Shown piece by piece: positions 4,440-5,044 of a stretch of DNA of 5,044 bases. A program made the translations under genes and the position numbers. A model generated the notes under the pieces. It did no database searches and was not told the DNA's origin. It saw only the letters and a program-made list of their open reading frames with translations. How positions within the stretch are numbered: the first letter of the stretch is position 1; each line of letters opens with the position of its first letter. Where the stretch lies: assembly GCA_029785235.1 (NCBI GenBank), contig JAFMAA010000059.1, forward strand, positions 1 through 5,044, read 5' to 3'. The DNA comes from Nitrososphaerota archaeon (GTDB lineage Archaea; Thermoproteota; Nitrososphaeria; Nitrososphaerales; UBA183).

Positions 4440-5044
4440 TCGATTTGTTTCATGTAGAGTCCCAGGAGGGACTCCTCCGGCAGCTTCCTTTGCCAGGCCT
4501 CCCGCGGAGTCTCCAGCTCGCGCAACGCCCCGTGAATCAGGTCGTTGCTCACCTCGATCCACTCCTTCAACGTCCGATACCTCCACCGGTGCTTGTCATA
4601 CTCCAACCACAACCTTTCGATCTTCCCATTGGTCTGAGGGTTGTTCACCCGACTCACCACATGCCGGACTCCCTCCTCCTTCAGATACCGCTCGAACTCC
4701 GTCTCCCCGCGCTCTCTCCCCTCCGCGAGGTTCGCGTAGAACTGGGCGCCCCGGTCCGTGTTCACCTCCCGCACCTTCACGTTCCAACTCTTCGCCTCCT
4801 GGAGCGCCTCCCTCAGCGTCTCCACCGCATGCTTTGAGGTCGCCTCTGCGAACTCGCCTCCCGCAAGGATCCTCCGGCTTGCGTCGTCCAGCCACAGGAT
4901 CACGTAGGGGTGCTTGTCCGAGGTCCGGTGATAGTCCCCATGGAGCAAAGACCCGCTGTGCTCCCTCTCGTAGCGGCACCGCTTCCGTGGCTTCTGCTTG
5001 CGGTGATTGGGGAGGGCCCATCCCCGGTAGCGCATGTAGCGGAA
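4409..5044 (-). CDS. IS481-like DDE transposase, catalytic and C-terminal part (5' end off right edge)
   Basis: The frame is open from the right edge; codons before the first in-window ATG (5035) read FRY in frame, so the true start and the N-terminal helix-turn-helix region lie outside. Counting from that ATG, the integrase-core (rve) motifs are D34 in LLHGDYHRT, D94 in VNTDRGAQFY and E140 in PQTNGKIERLW. These are the catalytic acidic residues of the DDE triad, which bind metal ions for strand cleavage and transfer. The leader RYRGWALPNHRKQKPRKR and the ending ETPREAWQRKLP match the style of archaeal IS481-family transposases. The D94-E140 spacing is longer than the classic 35 because of an acidic/basic insert (GRERGETEFE). 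The usual YN..RPH-like motif near the end is replaced by SNDLIHGAL. All three catalytic residues are present, so the part seen could be functional. Confidence 0.88.
   Translation of the reverse strand, partial: FRYMRYRGWALPNHRKQKPRKRCRYEREHSGSLLHGDYHRTSDKHPYVILWLDDASRRILAGGEFAEATSKHAVETLREALQEAKSWNVKVREVNTDRGAQFYANLAEGRERGETEFERYLKEEGVRHVVSRVNNPQTNGKIERLWLEYDKHRWRYRTLKEWIEVSNDLIHGALRELETPREAWQRKLPEESLLGLYMKQIEGVMGEEGRA

Larger units (their letters stand above)
4366..5044. mobile_element. IS481-like insertion element, partial (right part outside window)
   Basis: The transposase gene fills most of this interval. The left end is not certain. TGTGGAGTCCGG beginning at 4366 is one candidate, since IS481-type ends commonly start with TG, but the other terminal repeat is outside the window and no target duplication can be tested. 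The element lies directly upstream of the ATPase-nuclease gene and is read toward it. Confidence 0.45.

Noticed and set aside
4445..5021. Plus- and minus-strand frames overlapping the transposase
   Set aside because: Proline/leucine- or glycine/arginine-rich shadows of the transposase frame, which itself carries the complete DDE motifs.
1..5044. CRISPR array or tRNA/rRNA genes
   Set aside because: No regularly spaced direct repeats and no tRNA- or rRNA-like conserved segments were seen on either strand.

Overview
The window looks archaeal, probably from a GC-rich relative of the Thermoplasmatota (Euryarchaeota in the wider sense). The lineage is an inference. It rests on a secreted YVTN-type beta-propeller protein of the kind archaea use at the cell surface, an IS481-like DDE transposase close to archaeal members of that family, and start codons preceded at about -25 by TATA-like sequence instead of a Shine-Dalgarno site, as in leaderless archaeal transcripts.

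Layout, left to right. Bases 1-725 (minus strand) are the first 241 codons of a surface or secreted beta-propeller protein that runs off the left edge. It has a non-ATG start, a hydrophobic N-terminal segment and four YVTN-like repeats. Bases 726-1012 are a divergent intergenic region with a near-perfect 18-bp palindrome and a TATA box. Bases 1013-1195 (plus) encode a 60-residue ribbon-helix-helix DNA-binding protein with no recognisable partner gene beside it. Bases 1196-1856 contain no secure gene. They hold a stem-loop just after the RHH gene, a possible frameshifted plus-strand reading frame (about 1260-1585), and a hairpin just beyond the end of the next gene.

Bases 1857-4310 (minus) are the centrepiece: an 817-residue protein joining an N-terminal GHKL (Hsp90/MutL/MORC-type) ATPase to a C-terminal PD-(D/E)XK restriction-endonuclease-like domain and a last segment that may be a winged helix. 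All key motifs of both enzymes are visible. The likeliest role is a single-protein restriction or anti-mobile-element effector in which ATP-dependent dimerisation controls DNA cleavage. This role is inferred from domains only.

Bases 4311-4408 are its short upstream region, with a TATA-like element, a Shine-Dalgarno sequence inside a small hairpin, an imperfect palindrome and a G8-CCT-G7 tract. From 4409 to the right edge (minus) lies most of an IS481-like transposase, whose N-terminus is outside the window and whose stop codon sits inside a perfect 10-bp inverted repeat.

The nuclease-ATPase gene uses less G/C at third codon positions (35 of the first 60 codons) than the RHH gene (35 of 42 sampled) or the propeller gene (16 of 18 sampled). 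With the adjacent insertion element and the decayed-looking neighbouring stretch, this suggests an acquired accessory locus next to core-type surface genes. No RNA gene or CRISPR array was recognised.
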